Counted from the stretch's first letter, positions 9,110 through 17,928 are shown. The stretch: 64,000 nucleotides of DNA from Spirosoma montaniterrae (GCF_001988955.1 NZ_CP014263.1:1054001-1118000), one strand, 5' to 3'. Made by a program: numbers and translations. Notes: generated by a model not told the origin, from the letters alone.

Positions 9110-9457
9110 CTACTTCTGCGGGTCGTGTCCCCAATTCTTCAGAGAATACGCCCAATTCGACCCGTCGACTTCCTTCGGTCGCTGGGCACTGTGCCGTTTT
9201 ACATAGCTGACGACCTTCCGCATGTGCGCGTAATCGTCGTCCGATAAATCGCTGGCTTTCTTTTTCAGAATCTGGATGATGCGCTCGCCCGATTTATGCC
9301 CGGTCGATTCACCTTCGTCGTCCTTCTTCTGCCCAACCGACTTCGATTCGTCGGTGTCTAACCATTTTTCGAGTTGCGACGCGGTCATGTTGACCGCATC
9401 GTTAAACTCATCGCGAATGGTTTTTTTCTCAGTGTCATCTAAGGTCGCCGTTGCCAT
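9110..9457 (-). CDS. DUF3140 family protein
   Basis: 115 residues, highly charged. The core RDEFNDAVNMTASQLEKWLDTDESKSVGQKKD, then GHKSGERIIQILKKK and DYAHMRKVVSYVKRHSAQRP, matches the DUF3140 family, which is annotated by association as DNA-binding or stress-linked and has no established reaction. The stop is only 2 bp from the start side of the neighbouring DUF2945 gene, so the two are cotranscribed and probably translationally coupled. Confidence 0.75.
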   Translation of the reverse strand: MATATLDDTEKKTIRDEFNDAVNMTASQLEKWLDTDESKSVGQKKDDEGESTGHKSGERIIQILKKKASDLSDDDYAHMRKVVSYVKRHSAQRPKEVDGSNWAYSLKNWGHDPQK

Positions 9458-9459
9458 GT

Positions 9460-9675
9460 CTACTTATTTTTAGTGACCTCGCTGGCCGACTTGATGATTT
9501 TCTTGCTGCCCTGCTTAATCACAAGGGCAGGTTCTTCAGCAGAGCCTTTACGCTTTACTTTCGCGCCCTGAACAGTGCGTTCCACATCATCTTTGTGAAC
9601 TTCGGCAACGGTGCCTTTAGCTTCGCCTTTGCCGTATTTCCACGTCACTTCGTCACCTTTCTTAACCGTTGCCAT
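9460..9675 (-). CDS. DUF2945 family small protein (TUDOR-like beta-barrel)
   Basis: 71 residues, starting at the ATG at 9675; a TTG two codons upstream is a less likely start. The pattern VKKGDEVTWKYGKGEAKGTVAEVHKDDVER is the DUF2945, or hypervirulence-associated TUDOR, domain: a small SH3-like barrel rich in Lys. It is often encoded next to DUF3140 in Bacteroidota and Proteobacteria, as here. Function unknown; a role with nucleic acids or with damaged proteins is only a guess. Confidence 0.75.
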   Translation of the reverse strand: MATVKKGDEVTWKYGKGEAKGTVAEVHKDDVERTVQGAKVKRKGSAEEPALVIKQGSKKIIKSASEVTKNK

Positions 9676-9717
9676 TGTCAAAATGCTGTTAGTTGGATAA
9701 AGCGTAGTCGATCACTG

Positions 9718-10434
9718 TTAATCGTCTAATTTGCCATCTTTGGCATCGCGTTGCATTTTCTTATTGGCAAATACCGCGATGTCGACCCGGCGATTTTTCT
9801 GACGACCAGCTTCTGTCGAGTTGTCGGCTACTGGCTGAGCTTCACCATACCCTTTCTCATCGAGCCGGGCTGTTTTCACGCCCTGCGCTTTCAGATAATC
9901 GGCAACGGCATCAGCACGTTGTTTCGAGAGTTTCTGATTGTAATCGTCCGGTCCGGTTGCGTCGGCATGACCTTCTATCACAATATCCGTATCCTCATAT
10001 TTATTGAGCGTCTGCGCAAAATCAGCTAATGCCTTCTGCGTGGCTGGCTTCAACTGATACGAGTTTACGTCAAACAGAATATCGGAACCAAGCGTAACCT
10101 TGATACCTTCACCTACGCGCTCAACTTCAGCGTTTGGCAGCTCGCGCTTGATCTCTTCCGCCTGCTTATCCATCCGCCGACCGATTACGGCGCCAGCGGC
10201 ACCACCCACCGTTGCGCCCAAAATGGCACCCAACGCGGTGTTGCCCGACCGCCGACCGATAACGCCCCCAACTACAGCACCGCTACCAGCACCGATAGCT
10301 GCACCCCGTTGGGTTTTATTCGTATTGTTTTTGATTGATTTGCAACCCGTCAGGGTTACGTTACTTGCCAACATGCCGGTAGCCGCCAAAACAAAAAGCG
10401 AGCGTTTACCAACCGTTATCCATTGTTTGTTCAT
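9718..10434 (-). CDS. OmpA-family lipoprotein with glycine-zipper segment
   Basis: A 238-residue outer-membrane lipoprotein. The signal peptide ends in a lipobox (LTGC). Next come a glycine-zipper membrane segment (AAIGAGSGAVVGGVIGRR and GAILGATVGGAAGAVIGRR) and a C-terminal OmpA peptidoglycan-binding domain with SDILFDVNSYQLKP, VIEGHADATGPDDYNQKLSKQRA and RQKNRRVDI. The architecture is that of YiaD-like envelope-anchoring proteins. I chose the ATG at 10434 (MNKQWITVGKR), because the longer frame puts nine residues before the signal peptide. It is the first gene of the minus-strand stress-type group. A 263 bp gap upstream shows no clear promoter by eye. Confidence 0.85.
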   Translation of the reverse strand: MNKQWITVGKRSLFVLAATGMLASNVTLTGCKSIKNNTNKTQRGAAIGAGSGAVVGGVIGRRSGNTALGAILGATVGGAAGAVIGRRMDKQAEEIKRELPNAEVERVGEGIKVTLGSDILFDVNSYQLKPATQKALADFAQTLNKYEDTDIVIEGHADATGPDDYNQKLSKQRADAVADYLKAQGVKTARLDEKGYGEAQPVADNSTEAGRQKNRRVDIAVFANKKMQRDAKDGKLDD

Positions 10435-10725
10435 GTGTCGTGAATACTTGGTACTGCCCACGGTAGTCCAAAGGTCGTACCAGTCTACCCGATAGCATTA
10501 GGAGAGAAAAGCAGAGGGTAGGCCAAACGATTGATTATTAGTTGGTTGAAGGTTATATAGTTTACATATAGTTTGAGCAGTTAGTTTTTAGAAATTGGCA
10601 AATCGGGTTTTATTCGGGAAGTGGGATGCCTATTCTTGTGGAGTCGATTCCACACCGGGTCGCAAACGAAAACGGGCAGAGTGGTGTTTTCTTTATACAA
10701 CTCAACAACGTTTTATCCTTTTTTC

Positions 10726-11922
10726 ATGCTTACCATAAAATCTCTGTTCGTCCTGCTGCTGGCGGGCCTGATGGTGCTCATTGCACCTACGGGTTGCCAG
10801 AAACCCGGCAGCGAAACACCCACAGCCCCCGCGCCTGCCCGAACGTTACTCAGCAGTTCGCTCATCGGCGAGTATTCAGCAACCCAACTGCGTAGCCGGT
10901 TTACGGGCGCGAGTTCGGCTCTTCAGCTATTTATCCGGCACGGCATCAAGGTTTATCGGCTCGAATACAGCACGGTCAATACGGATGGCAAGCCCATTAA
11001 AGCATCGGGTGCGGTCATTATTCCAACCGCTACCACGGCTATGCCATTGCTGAGTATGCAGCACGGTACTATTCAAAATGATGCCGATGCGCCGTCCTAT
11101 TTCCGGTCGGGCAGCGAGGCCAATATGTTTGGGTCGGTGTTTGCGTCGCAGGGATATATCATTGCCGCCCCCGATTACATTGGTTATGGTGCCTCGAAAG
11201 ACCTGCCGCATCCGTATGAGCATCGGGCTACGCTGGCATCGGCGTCGCTCGATATGCTGCGGGCATCGCGCGAGTTTCTGGCCGATAACAAAGTCAACTG
11301 GGATAAGCGGCTATTCGTGGCGGGCTATTCGGAAGGTGGATATGCGACGCTGGCTTTGCAAAAGAAAATAGAAGAAGAAACCGGCAGCGAGTTCAACCTG
11401 GTGGCGTCGAGTTGCGGGGCCGGTGCTTACGACAAACCGGCCTTCATGCGCGAGGTTATCAACAATCGAACCAGCGGCATCGACTATGTGAACCGGCTGT
11501 ATGTCTGGGTGTTGCAATCGTATGACCGCATCTATGGCCTGAACCGCCAGATGTCATATTATTTTAAAGAACCTTATGCTGCCCGACTTACCGCCAACCC
11601 AACTGCCAGCATCAATGTAAGTCTGAACAGCGCGTTTACCGATAGTTTCAAACAGGCCATCAACGACGGCACCGACAAGGGTTTTCTGGCGGCAGTGCAG
11701 GACAACGACATCCACGACTGGAAACCGCGCACGCGTACCCGGCTCTACCACGGCGACGCCGACGAAACGGTGTTGTACGTGAACTCGAAAAATGCCTACG
11801 ACGCCATGCGCAAACGCGGAGCCACCAACGTCGAACTCATTACCATGCGCGGAGCCAACCACGCCACCGGCATCATCGAATTCATCACAGGTACGTATGG
11901 GTTTTTTGGTGGGGTACAATAG
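10726..11922 (+). CDS. Secreted alpha/beta-hydrolase lipoprotein (lipase/esterase-like)
   Basis: 398 residues from the ATG at 10726; the 35 extra upstream codons look non-coding. The signal peptide ends in a lipobox (LIAPTGC). The nucleophile elbow is GYSEGGYATL with Ser near residue 202. A late HGDADETV supplies the Asp and GANHATGI the His of the triad. Strands such as IIAAPDYIGYGAS and LPHPYEHRATLASASLDMLR resemble secretory lipase and prolyl-oligopeptidase-like esterases. It is predicted to hydrolyse esters at the cell surface or in the periplasm; the substrate is unknown. It is convergent with a TolB-like gene across a repeat-built terminator. Confidence 0.8.
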   Translation: MLTIKSLFVLLLAGLMVLIAPTGCQKPGSETPTAPAPARTLLSSSLIGEYSATQLRSRFTGASSALQLFIRHGIKVYRLEYSTVNTDGKPIKASGAVIIPTATTAMPLLSMQHGTIQNDADAPSYFRSGSEANMFGSVFASQGYIIAAPDYIGYGASKDLPHPYEHRATLASASLDMLRASREFLADNKVNWDKRLFVAGYSEGGYATLALQKKIEEETGSEFNLVASSCGAGAYDKPAFMREVINNRTSGIDYVNRLYVWVLQSYDRIYGLNRQMSYYFKEPYAARLTANPTASINVSLNSAFTDSFKQAINDGTDKGFLAAVQDNDIHDWKPRTRTRLYHGDADETVLYVNSKNAYDAMRKRGATNVELITMRGANHATGIIEFITGTYGFFGGVQ

Positions 11923-12030
11923 AGGGAGTAAGGGGTAAGAGGGGGCAAGGGGTAAAGGTGTAGGGTTGGAAAGGGTTTTGATTAATAAAAAAACGCCTTT
12001 CCAACCTTACTCCCTCTACCCCTTACCCCC
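11923..12030. repeat. Imperfect inverted repeat between convergent genes (AGGGAGTAAGGGGTAAG words)
   Basis: Arm 1 (11923-11975) is built from purine-rich units such as GGGAGTAAGGGGTAAGAGGG and ends in TTGGAAAGG. Arm 2 (11995-12031) carries CCTTTCCAACCTTACTCCC and CTACCCCTTACCCC. The element starts directly after the esterase stop and ends next to the TolB-like stop, so it can serve as a two-way terminator. Confidence 0.8.
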
Positions 12031-12033
12031 CTT

Positions 12034-12954
12034 TCAGTACGTCACAAATCCGAACGCTTTGCTATCGGGCGACCAACTCGGTACGTTAATCGTGCCCTGA
12101 CCGCCCTGAAACCGGGCTAATTCGTTGAATACGCCCGGCTTTTTTGTGTCCATCAACCGCAGCATCACGGCTTTGTCGGCGGGGTGAGCGGCTTTCTGGT
12201 CTTCGAGGTAGCTGATAAAGACTATCCATCGGCCATCGGGTGAAGGGTGCGGAAACCAGTTGGAATACTGGTCGTTGGTCAGTTGTTCAGGGTTGGAACC
12301 GTCGGGAGCCATGCGCCAGAGTTGCATGTGGCCCGTGCGGTACGAGTTAAAATAAATGTAGCGGCCATCGGGCGAATAGTCGGGACCGTCGTCAAGACCA
12401 GGCGAGGTTGTCAGGCGGGTTTCGGTGCCGCCCGTGATGGGTATCGTATAAATATCGAAATCGGGTTTATTGTCGGGGCCAACGGGCCGCTCGGCTACGT
12501 AGGCCAGCGTTTTGCCATCGGGCGAGACACCGTGCCAGTACGATGGTCCCTGCTGCGTAATGCGCGTGGGTTCGCCCCCGGTCAGCGGTACGGTAAATAT
12601 ATTCGAGGTTTTATAATCACGGCCTGTTCCATCTGTGTTGTGGCTGATGATGAGCGTCTTACCATCGGGCGTCAGGCCGTGGTCGTTGTTGCAGGCGTTG
12701 GCCGTTCCGGTGTTGATACGCGCTTTCTGCCCGTCTTTTACGGCCACTTTGTACAGCAGACCGCGCTCGTTGATAATCAGAAACTGCCCGTCGCGGGTCC
12801 AGTTGGGTGCCTCGAACCGAACGCTATCCTGCCGCACAACACGCCGGGTGTTCGTTGTCAGGTCATAGATTTCCAGTCGGCTTATCACTGGTTTCACCAC
12901 GGTCTGGGCTATTGCCAATTGGGCTGTCAGCAGAAGTAAGGGAAGGTATTTCAT
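12034..12954 (-). CDS. Exported TolB-like beta-propeller protein (WD40-like PD40 repeats)
   Basis: 306 residues with a signal peptide (MKYLPLLLLTAQLAIAQ). At least five PD40 repeats are visible by their SPDG/TPDG-K-x-hydrophobic signature: WTRDGQFLII, LTPDGKTLII, VSPDGKTLAY, YSPDGRYIYF and PSPDGRWIVF. It is predicted to be a six-bladed periplasmic propeller like TolB, used for binding rather than catalysis. Its start lies 1 bp after the stop of the upstream lipoprotein gene, so translation is probably coupled. The ligand is unknown. Confidence 0.8.
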   Translation of the reverse strand: MKYLPLLLLTAQLAIAQTVVKPVISRLEIYDLTTNTRRVVRQDSVRFEAPNWTRDGQFLIINERGLLYKVAVKDGQKARINTGTANACNNDHGLTPDGKTLIISHNTDGTGRDYKTSNIFTVPLTGGEPTRITQQGPSYWHGVSPDGKTLAYVAERPVGPDNKPDFDIYTIPITGGTETRLTTSPGLDDGPDYSPDGRYIYFNSYRTGHMQLWRMAPDGSNPEQLTNDQYSNWFPHPSPDGRWIVFISYLEDQKAAHPADKAVMLRLMDTKKPGVFNELARFQGGQGTINVPSWSPDSKAFGFVTY

Positions 12955-12955
12955 G

Positions 12956-14077
12956 CTACTTTGCTGTTACTGTTACGATAGCATACGGAGCCTGATTGGG
13001 CTGACGTACTTTGCCGTTAACGGGCGTTTGAAAGCGGTCTTCGTCGTGGATAATGAGCAGCCGGTTCTTGTCTAACGGTGTCAGGTCTTCGCCTTTATGA
13101 CCGAATCGCAGCGGTTGCCCCTGCGTATCGCGCACGAGCGTGAAAGGCTTATTGCTGAACAAACCATCGGCAGATATCGACCACAGGTAAGCGTCGAGTC
13201 GGTCTTTTGTTTCGAGTGATGTCAGCAGCCAAAAGCGATTCCGATAGGGATCATACTCTAAGCTCGACAGGCTTAACGGCAACGGCAGCGATGGTTCGGC
13301 AGTGGCCGGGTCGAAGTCGGCCACTACGCGCCAGTCGTCACGGAGCCGGATGCGCTCGCCAGTTCCCGCTCCTTCGATGTAATACGACACCGCAATGATT
13401 TTATCGACGGGCTTGAACGCACTATACGATTCGCCCACTTCGCGGATGCCAAACAGCAGGTGTTGGTTGGTTGCGGCCAGACCTTCTACTTTGAAATACG
13501 GTGCGCCTTTTGGAAACTCCTCGGTTTTTAACGCTTGGGCCAGCTTATTTCGGTAAGCTATTGACGTTCGGCTGGTATCGTCGGGAGCCAGTACGCGCGG
13601 ATTCTGCTCGTCGCCAGTGCGCCAGTACAGAATCGTATTGTAGCCATTCCATTCCGGGCTACCAGCTTTCACGCGGTCGAAGGCTGTGGTAAGCAGTACA
13701 AACCGCCGGTCGGGTGTTTGGGCGAAATCTTCGTACTTGCGCCCCTGGGCATAGGCCGTGGTCATTACATACGCCGGTGGCTGTGTCGAATCGGCCAGCG
13801 TTGCCAGCGGTTTGCTGAACACCGGGCCGAGGTCGGCAGGCATGTCTTTGTCATTGGCGAACAGGAGCTTACGGCCATCATAGGCCACCGCAGACGCTTC
13901 GCACCAAACCGCTTTTCCGTCGAGCGTGGTGCCGGGTGCAAAGCAGGTAAGCAAACCCTCTTCGGTGATGGTGGCCGAAAGCTGGGATGCAGAAGAAACG
14001 GAAGACGGTTTTACGGTTTTGCAGCCAGCAGCCAGTACGGCTACGAATGCGACCGGGACAAGTAAATGACGAATCAT
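12956..14077 (-). CDS. Lipoprotein of unknown function, possibly propeller-like
   Basis: 373 residues from the ATG at 14077 (MIRHLLVPVAFVAVLAAGC), with a clear lipobox. I do not recognise a named family with certainty. The body has repeated hydrophobic strand patterns (VAYDGRKLLFANDKDM, TPDRRFVLLTTAFDRV, SSLEYDPYRNRFWLLTSLE, LTPLDKNRLLIIHDEDRF) that look like a beta-propeller, similar to phytase-like or DUF3616-type proteins. It is coupled to the downstream TolB-like protein by a 1 bp gap, so the two probably act together at the cell envelope. Confidence 0.6.
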   Translation of the reverse strand: MIRHLLVPVAFVAVLAAGCKTVKPSSVSSASQLSATITEEGLLTCFAPGTTLDGKAVWCEASAVAYDGRKLLFANDKDMPADLGPVFSKPLATLADSTQPPAYVMTTAYAQGRKYEDFAQTPDRRFVLLTTAFDRVKAGSPEWNGYNTILYWRTGDEQNPRVLAPDDTSRTSIAYRNKLAQALKTEEFPKGAPYFKVEGLAATNQHLLFGIREVGESYSAFKPVDKIIAVSYYIEGAGTGERIRLRDDWRVVADFDPATAEPSLPLPLSLSSLEYDPYRNRFWLLTSLETKDRLDAYLWSISADGLFSNKPFTLVRDTQGQPLRFGHKGEDLTPLDKNRLLIIHDEDRFQTPVNGKVRQPNQAPYAIVTVTAK

Positions 14078-14126
14078 AAGGGCGTTTTTAGCGTGTGTTC
14101 GCAAATTACGATGCTGTCGTTGAAAA

Positions 14127-15122
14127 TCATCCGACCTGTTTCAGTTGCTGCTTCACCACGTCGGCGGGGTAGCGCAATGCCAGCTCGCGTATCTCAAAGC
14201 TAAACCGCTCGAAGGTATCCCTCCAGGCATTGGCTTCTTCGGGCGTGTATTCGTAGAATCCGTCGGCGTTGGTAACACCCCGGCCTCCCCGGTCCACAAT
14301 AGTCTGAATCAGCTTCGGCACGTCAGTACGATTGCTCAGGGTGGGCCACAGGTCTTTCAGCACGGCATGGTAGGCCGGTACGCCTGTCAGATCCATCCAG
14401 CGAAACACGCCCACCAGCGTCATCCAGTACCCCGCATTGTTACGGCAGGCCCGATCAACGTCTTCGATGGTGGCGTACCCTTCTTCTACCAACGTGAATG
14501 CCTCGCGGTACATGGCGTACATAAGCCGGTTGGTAATAAAGCCCCGAATGTCTTTACGCACCAGCGTTGGTTCTTTGCCCCAGCGATGTGCCAGCGCGTA
14601 TACCCACTCGGCGCAGGCCAGATCGGTCTGATCGCCACAGATTACTTCGAGAAAGCGGGTTGTATGCGACGGTTCGGCCCAATGCAAACCAATAAACCGC
14701 TGCGGACGGCGCGTAAACTGCTGAAGCTGCGTAATCGGAATAGCGGAGGTGTTGGAGCTAATCACGGCATCGTCGGCCACTTCGGCTTCTATCAGCTCAT
14801 ATACCCGCTGCTTGATGGCAGGCTGTTCAAGCGTACACTCAATAATTAACCGGCAGTTTTTTAGAGCCGCATATGTGTCGGTAATCGTCAGGTTTTCAAG
14901 GAAATAGTCGGGCTGCTGATTGGTTATTTTCCAGGTATGCAGGTCGTTCAGGTGGTGTCGGATGCGTGGTTCGGCAGTTGGCAAATCAGCCGGAATCGGG
15001 GCAACAGCCACCACCGGATGACCAGCCGCCAGCAAACAGGTGGCAATGCTGCACCCCATCAACCCCAGACCAACAACGCCTACGGGCAGCGATTCATTTG
15101 GCAACTCAATAGCAGCAGACAT
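14127..15122 (-). CDS. 3-hydroxyacyl-CoA dehydrogenase family protein
   Basis: 331 residues, cytoplasmic, NAD-dependent. The Rossmann motif GVVGLGLMGCSIATCLLAAGH is at the N terminus. The catalytic His is expected in the FIGLHWAEPSHTTRFLEVI segment, and SSNTSAIPITQL is the usual substrate/NAD loop. The C-terminal helical domain includes GFITNRLMYAMYREAFTLVEEG. It should oxidise a 3-hydroxyacyl-CoA or similar acid to the 3-keto form. The start at 15122 lies 29 bp after the stop of the response-regulator gene, so the two may share a transcript. The aspartate that selects NAD is not obvious, as AVAPIPAD occupies that position. Confidence 0.85.
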   Translation of the reverse strand: MSAAIELPNESLPVGVVGLGLMGCSIATCLLAAGHPVVAVAPIPADLPTAEPRIRHHLNDLHTWKITNQQPDYFLENLTITDTYAALKNCRLIIECTLEQPAIKQRVYELIEAEVADDAVISSNTSAIPITQLQQFTRRPQRFIGLHWAEPSHTTRFLEVICGDQTDLACAEWVYALAHRWGKEPTLVRKDIRGFITNRLMYAMYREAFTLVEEGYATIEDVDRACRNNAGYWMTLVGVFRWMDLTGVPAYHAVLKDLWPTLSNRTDVPKLIQTIVDRGGRGVTNADGFYEYTPEEANAWRDTFERFSFEIRELALRYPADVVKQQLKQVG

Positions 15123-15151
15123 AGGAGTGTTTTTAGCAAAAAGTAGACACC

Positions 15152-15829
15152 TCAACGATTCTCCTGACGCAGCACAAACCCAACCCCGTGAACGTTTTCG
15201 ATGCGCAGAGCCGGGTAGTCGGATAGTCGTTTGCGGAGCCGGGAAATGAATACGTCGAGACTGCGACCCATGAAATAATCGTCGTTGCCCCAGATGGCCC
15301 GTAGTAGTTCGTCGCGCCGAACGAGCGTATTAGGCCGGTCGAGCAGGTAGGCCAGCACGTCGGCTTCACGGTGGGTGAGGGTTTGTGGTTCAGCATTTAC
15401 GTACAGCACCAGATTGGTACGGTCGAGCCGAAACGAATCGGATTGGTTCTCCGGCAGTTGCGCAGGCTGTGTTCGCCGGAGAAAGACGTTGATTTTCAGG
15501 ATCAATTCTTCAATGCTGAATGGCTTTGCCAAATAATCGTCGGCACCGAGTCGCAGACCATTCAGGCGGCTGTCTTTGTCGGCCAGCGCACTCAGAAACA
15601 GAATCGGAATGTGTAGGTTCACGCTCCGAATCTGCCGGGCCAGTTCAAAGCCGTCGGTTTGCGGTAACATTACGTCGAGCAAACACAAATCGAACGGCTC
15701 CCGTTGAAAAGCGACCCACGCATCGGCACCGTTCGTACAGTGTGTTACGCTGAACGGCACAGTTGAGAGCGTGTCCCGCACGACAAACCCCAGATTAACG
15801 TCGTCTTCAACAAATAAAATACGTGCCAT
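15152..15829 (-). CDS. OmpR/PhoB-family response regulator (RprY-like)
   Basis: 225 residues. The receiver domain has the acidic pair Asp9-Asp10, the phosphoacceptor Asp52 (LCLLDVMLP) and the conserved Lys in DDYLAKPFS. The C-terminal winged-helix domain is typical (LTHREADVLAYLLDRPNTLVRRDELL, then SLDVFISRLRKRL). The longer open frame upstream translates repeat DNA, so the ATG at 15829 is chosen. It is paired with the histidine kinase 155 bp upstream. Together they resemble Bacteroides RprX/RprY. The target genes are not evident from the window. Confidence 0.9.
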   Translation of the reverse strand: MARILFVEDDVNLGFVVRDTLSTVPFSVTHCTNGADAWVAFQREPFDLCLLDVMLPQTDGFELARQIRSVNLHIPILFLSALADKDSRLNGLRLGADDYLAKPFSIEELILKINVFLRRTQPAQLPENQSDSFRLDRTNLVLYVNAEPQTLTHREADVLAYLLDRPNTLVRRDELLRAIWGNDDYFMGRSLDVFISRLRKRLSDYPALRIENVHGVGFVLRQENR

Positions 15830-15835
15830 CGTGGT

Positions 15836-15994
15836 GGTTGACCGGTTGAATGATTGAGTGGTTGAATGATTGAATGATGGACTGATTGAATGGTTGTAGC
15901 GGCAACACAATCAACTACCGACGAATCTAAGGCAGTCTGGCACTCCATTCAATCATTCAATCACTCAATCATTCAACCAGTCCATCATTCAATT
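15836..15994. repeat. 8-bp-unit (GAATGRTT) inverted repeat between kinase and response regulator
   Basis: Arm 1 (15836-15896) is a run of 8 bp units: GAATGATT, GAGTGGTT, GAATGATT, GAATGATG, GACTGATT, GAATGGTT. Arm 2 (15954-15994) holds complementary units in a similar order. About 58 bp of unrelated sequence separate them. Arm 2 includes the TGA stop of the histidine kinase, so an RNA hairpin would lie between the two cistrons. Confidence 0.9.
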
Positions 15995-17211
15995 AGTATA
16001 AACGTGCTTCCTTGTTCGGGTTGGCTATCTACGGTGAGTTGCCAGCCGTGTGCCCGCGCAATGCGCTGCACGGCGTACAGCCCCAGCCCGAAGCCGTTGG
16101 GCGGGGCAACGTGGCCGGTTGACGGTACGCGAAAAAACTGTCGGAAAATAGCTTTGTGATAACGTGGCTCAATACCGATACCGTTGTCAGCTACCGACCA
16201 AACGAGCCGCCCATTCCCGCGTCGGGTGTGCAGCACTACGCGGGGTGTAGGCTGGCTATATTTCAACGCATTGTCGATCAGGTTATTGATTACTGTTTCG
16301 AGCTGATGGCGGTCGGCCAGGAGGTGGGCGTCGGGGGCGGTCAGGTCGAGCGAAACGGCGGGGCCGAATGCGTCGGCGGCTGTGGTCAGCACCTCGTGCA
16401 GATCGACCGACGTGCGTTCAGGTACAAAGCCGTTGCGCTCGGAGCGGGCCACCTGCAACACACTGTTGATGCGTTGTTGCAGGCGTCGGCTTTCTTCGTT
16501 CAGCACGCGGGCGTATTGTCGGAGCCGGTCGGGTTGCTGCATAATGGCATCGGTTTGCAGCACGTCGGCGGCAATGCGGATAGTCGATACGGGCGTTTGC
16601 AGTTCGTGGGTAATGTTGTTGATAAAGTCGCGCTGTACTTCGGTCAGCCGCCGTTGTTTCAGCACCACGGTCAGCGTGTAGCCGAAGAAAATTACCACCA
16701 GCAGCACCGCGCCCGTCGACCAGAGCCAGCCGCTCAACTGCCCTGCCACCACGCCCGACTGATTAGGAAACCGAATGCCGAAATAATACGTGTAGTCAGC
16801 GAATTTGGGCAAATTACGCGCATTGCGGGTGGTTTGCGCACTGGTGCTGACATAGTCGCCGTAGACCATGCGGTCGGTTTCGCAGTCGTAAATACCGTAC
16901 TCAAAGTCAGTAATCAGGTGATGCCGTTGCAGCGAATTCAGAATGAAGGTTTCGAGCGTAACAGGATCGATGGGGGCATTGGTGTTCACTATAAAGTAGT
17001 CGGGCGAAAGCTGAGTTACGGCATAGCGATTCAGCGTAAAGCGGTTCAGCCGGGCCACGTCGTCGGCCACGTCCTGCAACGCAATAAACGCCGATTGCCG
17101 GAACTGCCGTTCGCGCAGGGCATAGGCATTCCGCACCCATACCGCCTGCACGGCCAGAATGCCAATAATACTCAGCACCGACAAAATAACCAGTAGACGA
17201 AGGCGTGACAC
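15985..17211 (-). CDS. Sensor histidine kinase (RprX-like)
   Basis: 408 residues from a GTG start at 17211. An N-terminal membrane helix (LLVILSVLSIIGILAVQAVWV) and a second near residues 155-180 (GAVLLVVIFFGYTLTVVL) flank a periplasmic sensor region. The cytoplasmic part has the H-box NNITHELQTPVSTIRI, the N-box VINNLIDNALKYS, G1 VADNGIGI, the F-box FRQFFRVP and G2 GFGLGLYAVQRI. It should phosphorylate the response regulator encoded next. The last codons and the TGA stop lie in an 8-bp-unit repeat. The signal is unknown. Confidence 0.9.
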   Translation of the reverse strand: MSRLRLLVILSVLSIIGILAVQAVWVRNAYALRERQFRQSAFIALQDVADDVARLNRFTLNRYAVTQLSPDYFIVNTNAPIDPVTLETFILNSLQRHHLITDFEYGIYDCETDRMVYGDYVSTSAQTTRNARNLPKFADYTYYFGIRFPNQSGVVAGQLSGWLWSTGAVLLVVIFFGYTLTVVLKQRRLTEVQRDFINNITHELQTPVSTIRIAADVLQTDAIMQQPDRLRQYARVLNEESRRLQQRINSVLQVARSERNGFVPERTSVDLHEVLTTAADAFGPAVSLDLTAPDAHLLADRHQLETVINNLIDNALKYSQPTPRVVLHTRRGNGRLVWSVADNGIGIEPRYHKAIFRQFFRVPSTGHVAPPNGFGLGLYAVQRIARAHGWQLTVDSQPEQGSTFILIE

Positions 17212-17217
17212 GGGACC

Positions 17218-17324
17218 GTTGATTGACTGATTGAGTGGTTGAATGGTTGAATGATTGAATGATTGAATTGGCGAGGTAAAGAACGGGCAATTCAGTCAAT
17301 CACTCAATCATTCGATCAGTCAAC
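17218..17324. repeat. 8-bp-unit (GAATGRTT) inverted repeat upstream of the histidine kinase
   Basis: Arm 1 (17218-17269) reads GACTGATT, GAGTGGTT, GAATGGTT, GAATGATT, GAATGATT. Arm 2 (17289-17324) holds the complements (AATTCAGTCAATCACTCAATC and onward). It begins 6 bp before the kinase start codon, so the kinase leader is made of repeat DNA. Confidence 0.88.
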
Positions 17325-17392
17325 AAGAGTGCGTTAACAACTCATTAACAAACGTTAGGAAGTGCTTAACAGGCAGGTTAGGGTGAGGTGCG

Positions 17393-17400
17393 TAGGTTTG
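17393..17400 (+). promoter_or_regulatory. Likely -7 element (TAGGTTTG) for the DUF1573 gene
   Basis: TAGGTTTG matches the Bacteroidota -7 consensus TAnnTTTG and lies 58 bp before the ATG. No convincing TTTG or TTG was found 19-21 bp upstream, so the call is tentative. Confidence 0.45.
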
Positions 17401-17458
17401 CCCTGTCGTTCGGGTGAACGACCGCGACGTTCTCACTTTTTCTAAAACCTGTTTTTTT

Positions 17459-17833
17459 ATGAAACGCATTTTGTTCTTTGCTTCGCTCGTTTGTTTGTCG
17501 GCTTCGGTGGCTATGACCCTGCCGACGGCTCTGTTTACGTGGGGGAAAACCACGCACGATTTCGGCAAAATAACCCAAAACAAGCCCGTTACGGCTGAAT
17601 TTCAATTTGTTAACAAAGGCGATATGCCATTAGTGATTAATAATGCCAGAGGCTCCTGTGGCTGCACGGGGGTCGATTACCCGAAAGAAGCTATTTTACC
17701 CGGCGCGTCGGGCAAAATCCGGGCCACGTTCAATGCTGCTACGGTCGGCTCGTTCAACAAAAGCGTACTGGTCGAGTCGAATGCCGAAGGCGGCACGGCT
17801 GTCTTGTACGTGAAAGGCGAGGTAGTGAAATAA
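17459..17833 (+). CDS. DUF1573 domain exported protein
   Basis: 124 residues from MKRILFFASLVCLSASVAM, a signal peptide. One DUF1573 (ASPM/Hydin-like immunoglobulin) domain follows: FTWGKTTHDFGKITQNKPVTAEFQFVNKGDMPLVI, then the hallmark GSCGCTGVDYPKEAILPG, then a closing strand GTAVLYVKGEV. These small periplasmic beta-sandwich proteins are abundant in Bacteroidota; no reaction is known. The ATG at 17459 is chosen over an in-frame ATG at 17414 because it begins the signal peptide. A palindrome acting as terminator follows. Confidence 0.85.
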   Translation: MKRILFFASLVCLSASVAMTLPTALFTWGKTTHDFGKITQNKPVTAEFQFVNKGDMPLVINNARGSCGCTGVDYPKEAILPGASGKIRATFNAATVGSFNKSVLVESNAEGGTAVLYVKGEVVK

Positions 17834-17868
17834 GTATGTCCTGTTAGCCATAGACTGGAGTGAAGTAG

Positions 17869-17928
17869 TGATTTGGCGATTGTATTCTACAAAAAACTAT
17901 AAATTTGTAGAATACAATCGCCAAATTT
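17869..17928. repeat. Palindrome between convergent genes, probable two-way terminator
   Basis: 24 bp arms (about 17870-17893 and 17904-17927, TTTGTAGAATACAATCGCCA and its complement) flank a 10 nt loop. The outer edge touches the stop of the GH130 gene. Arm 1 follows the DUF1573 stop by about 37 bp. This sequence was not seen elsewhere in the window. Confidence 0.88.
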
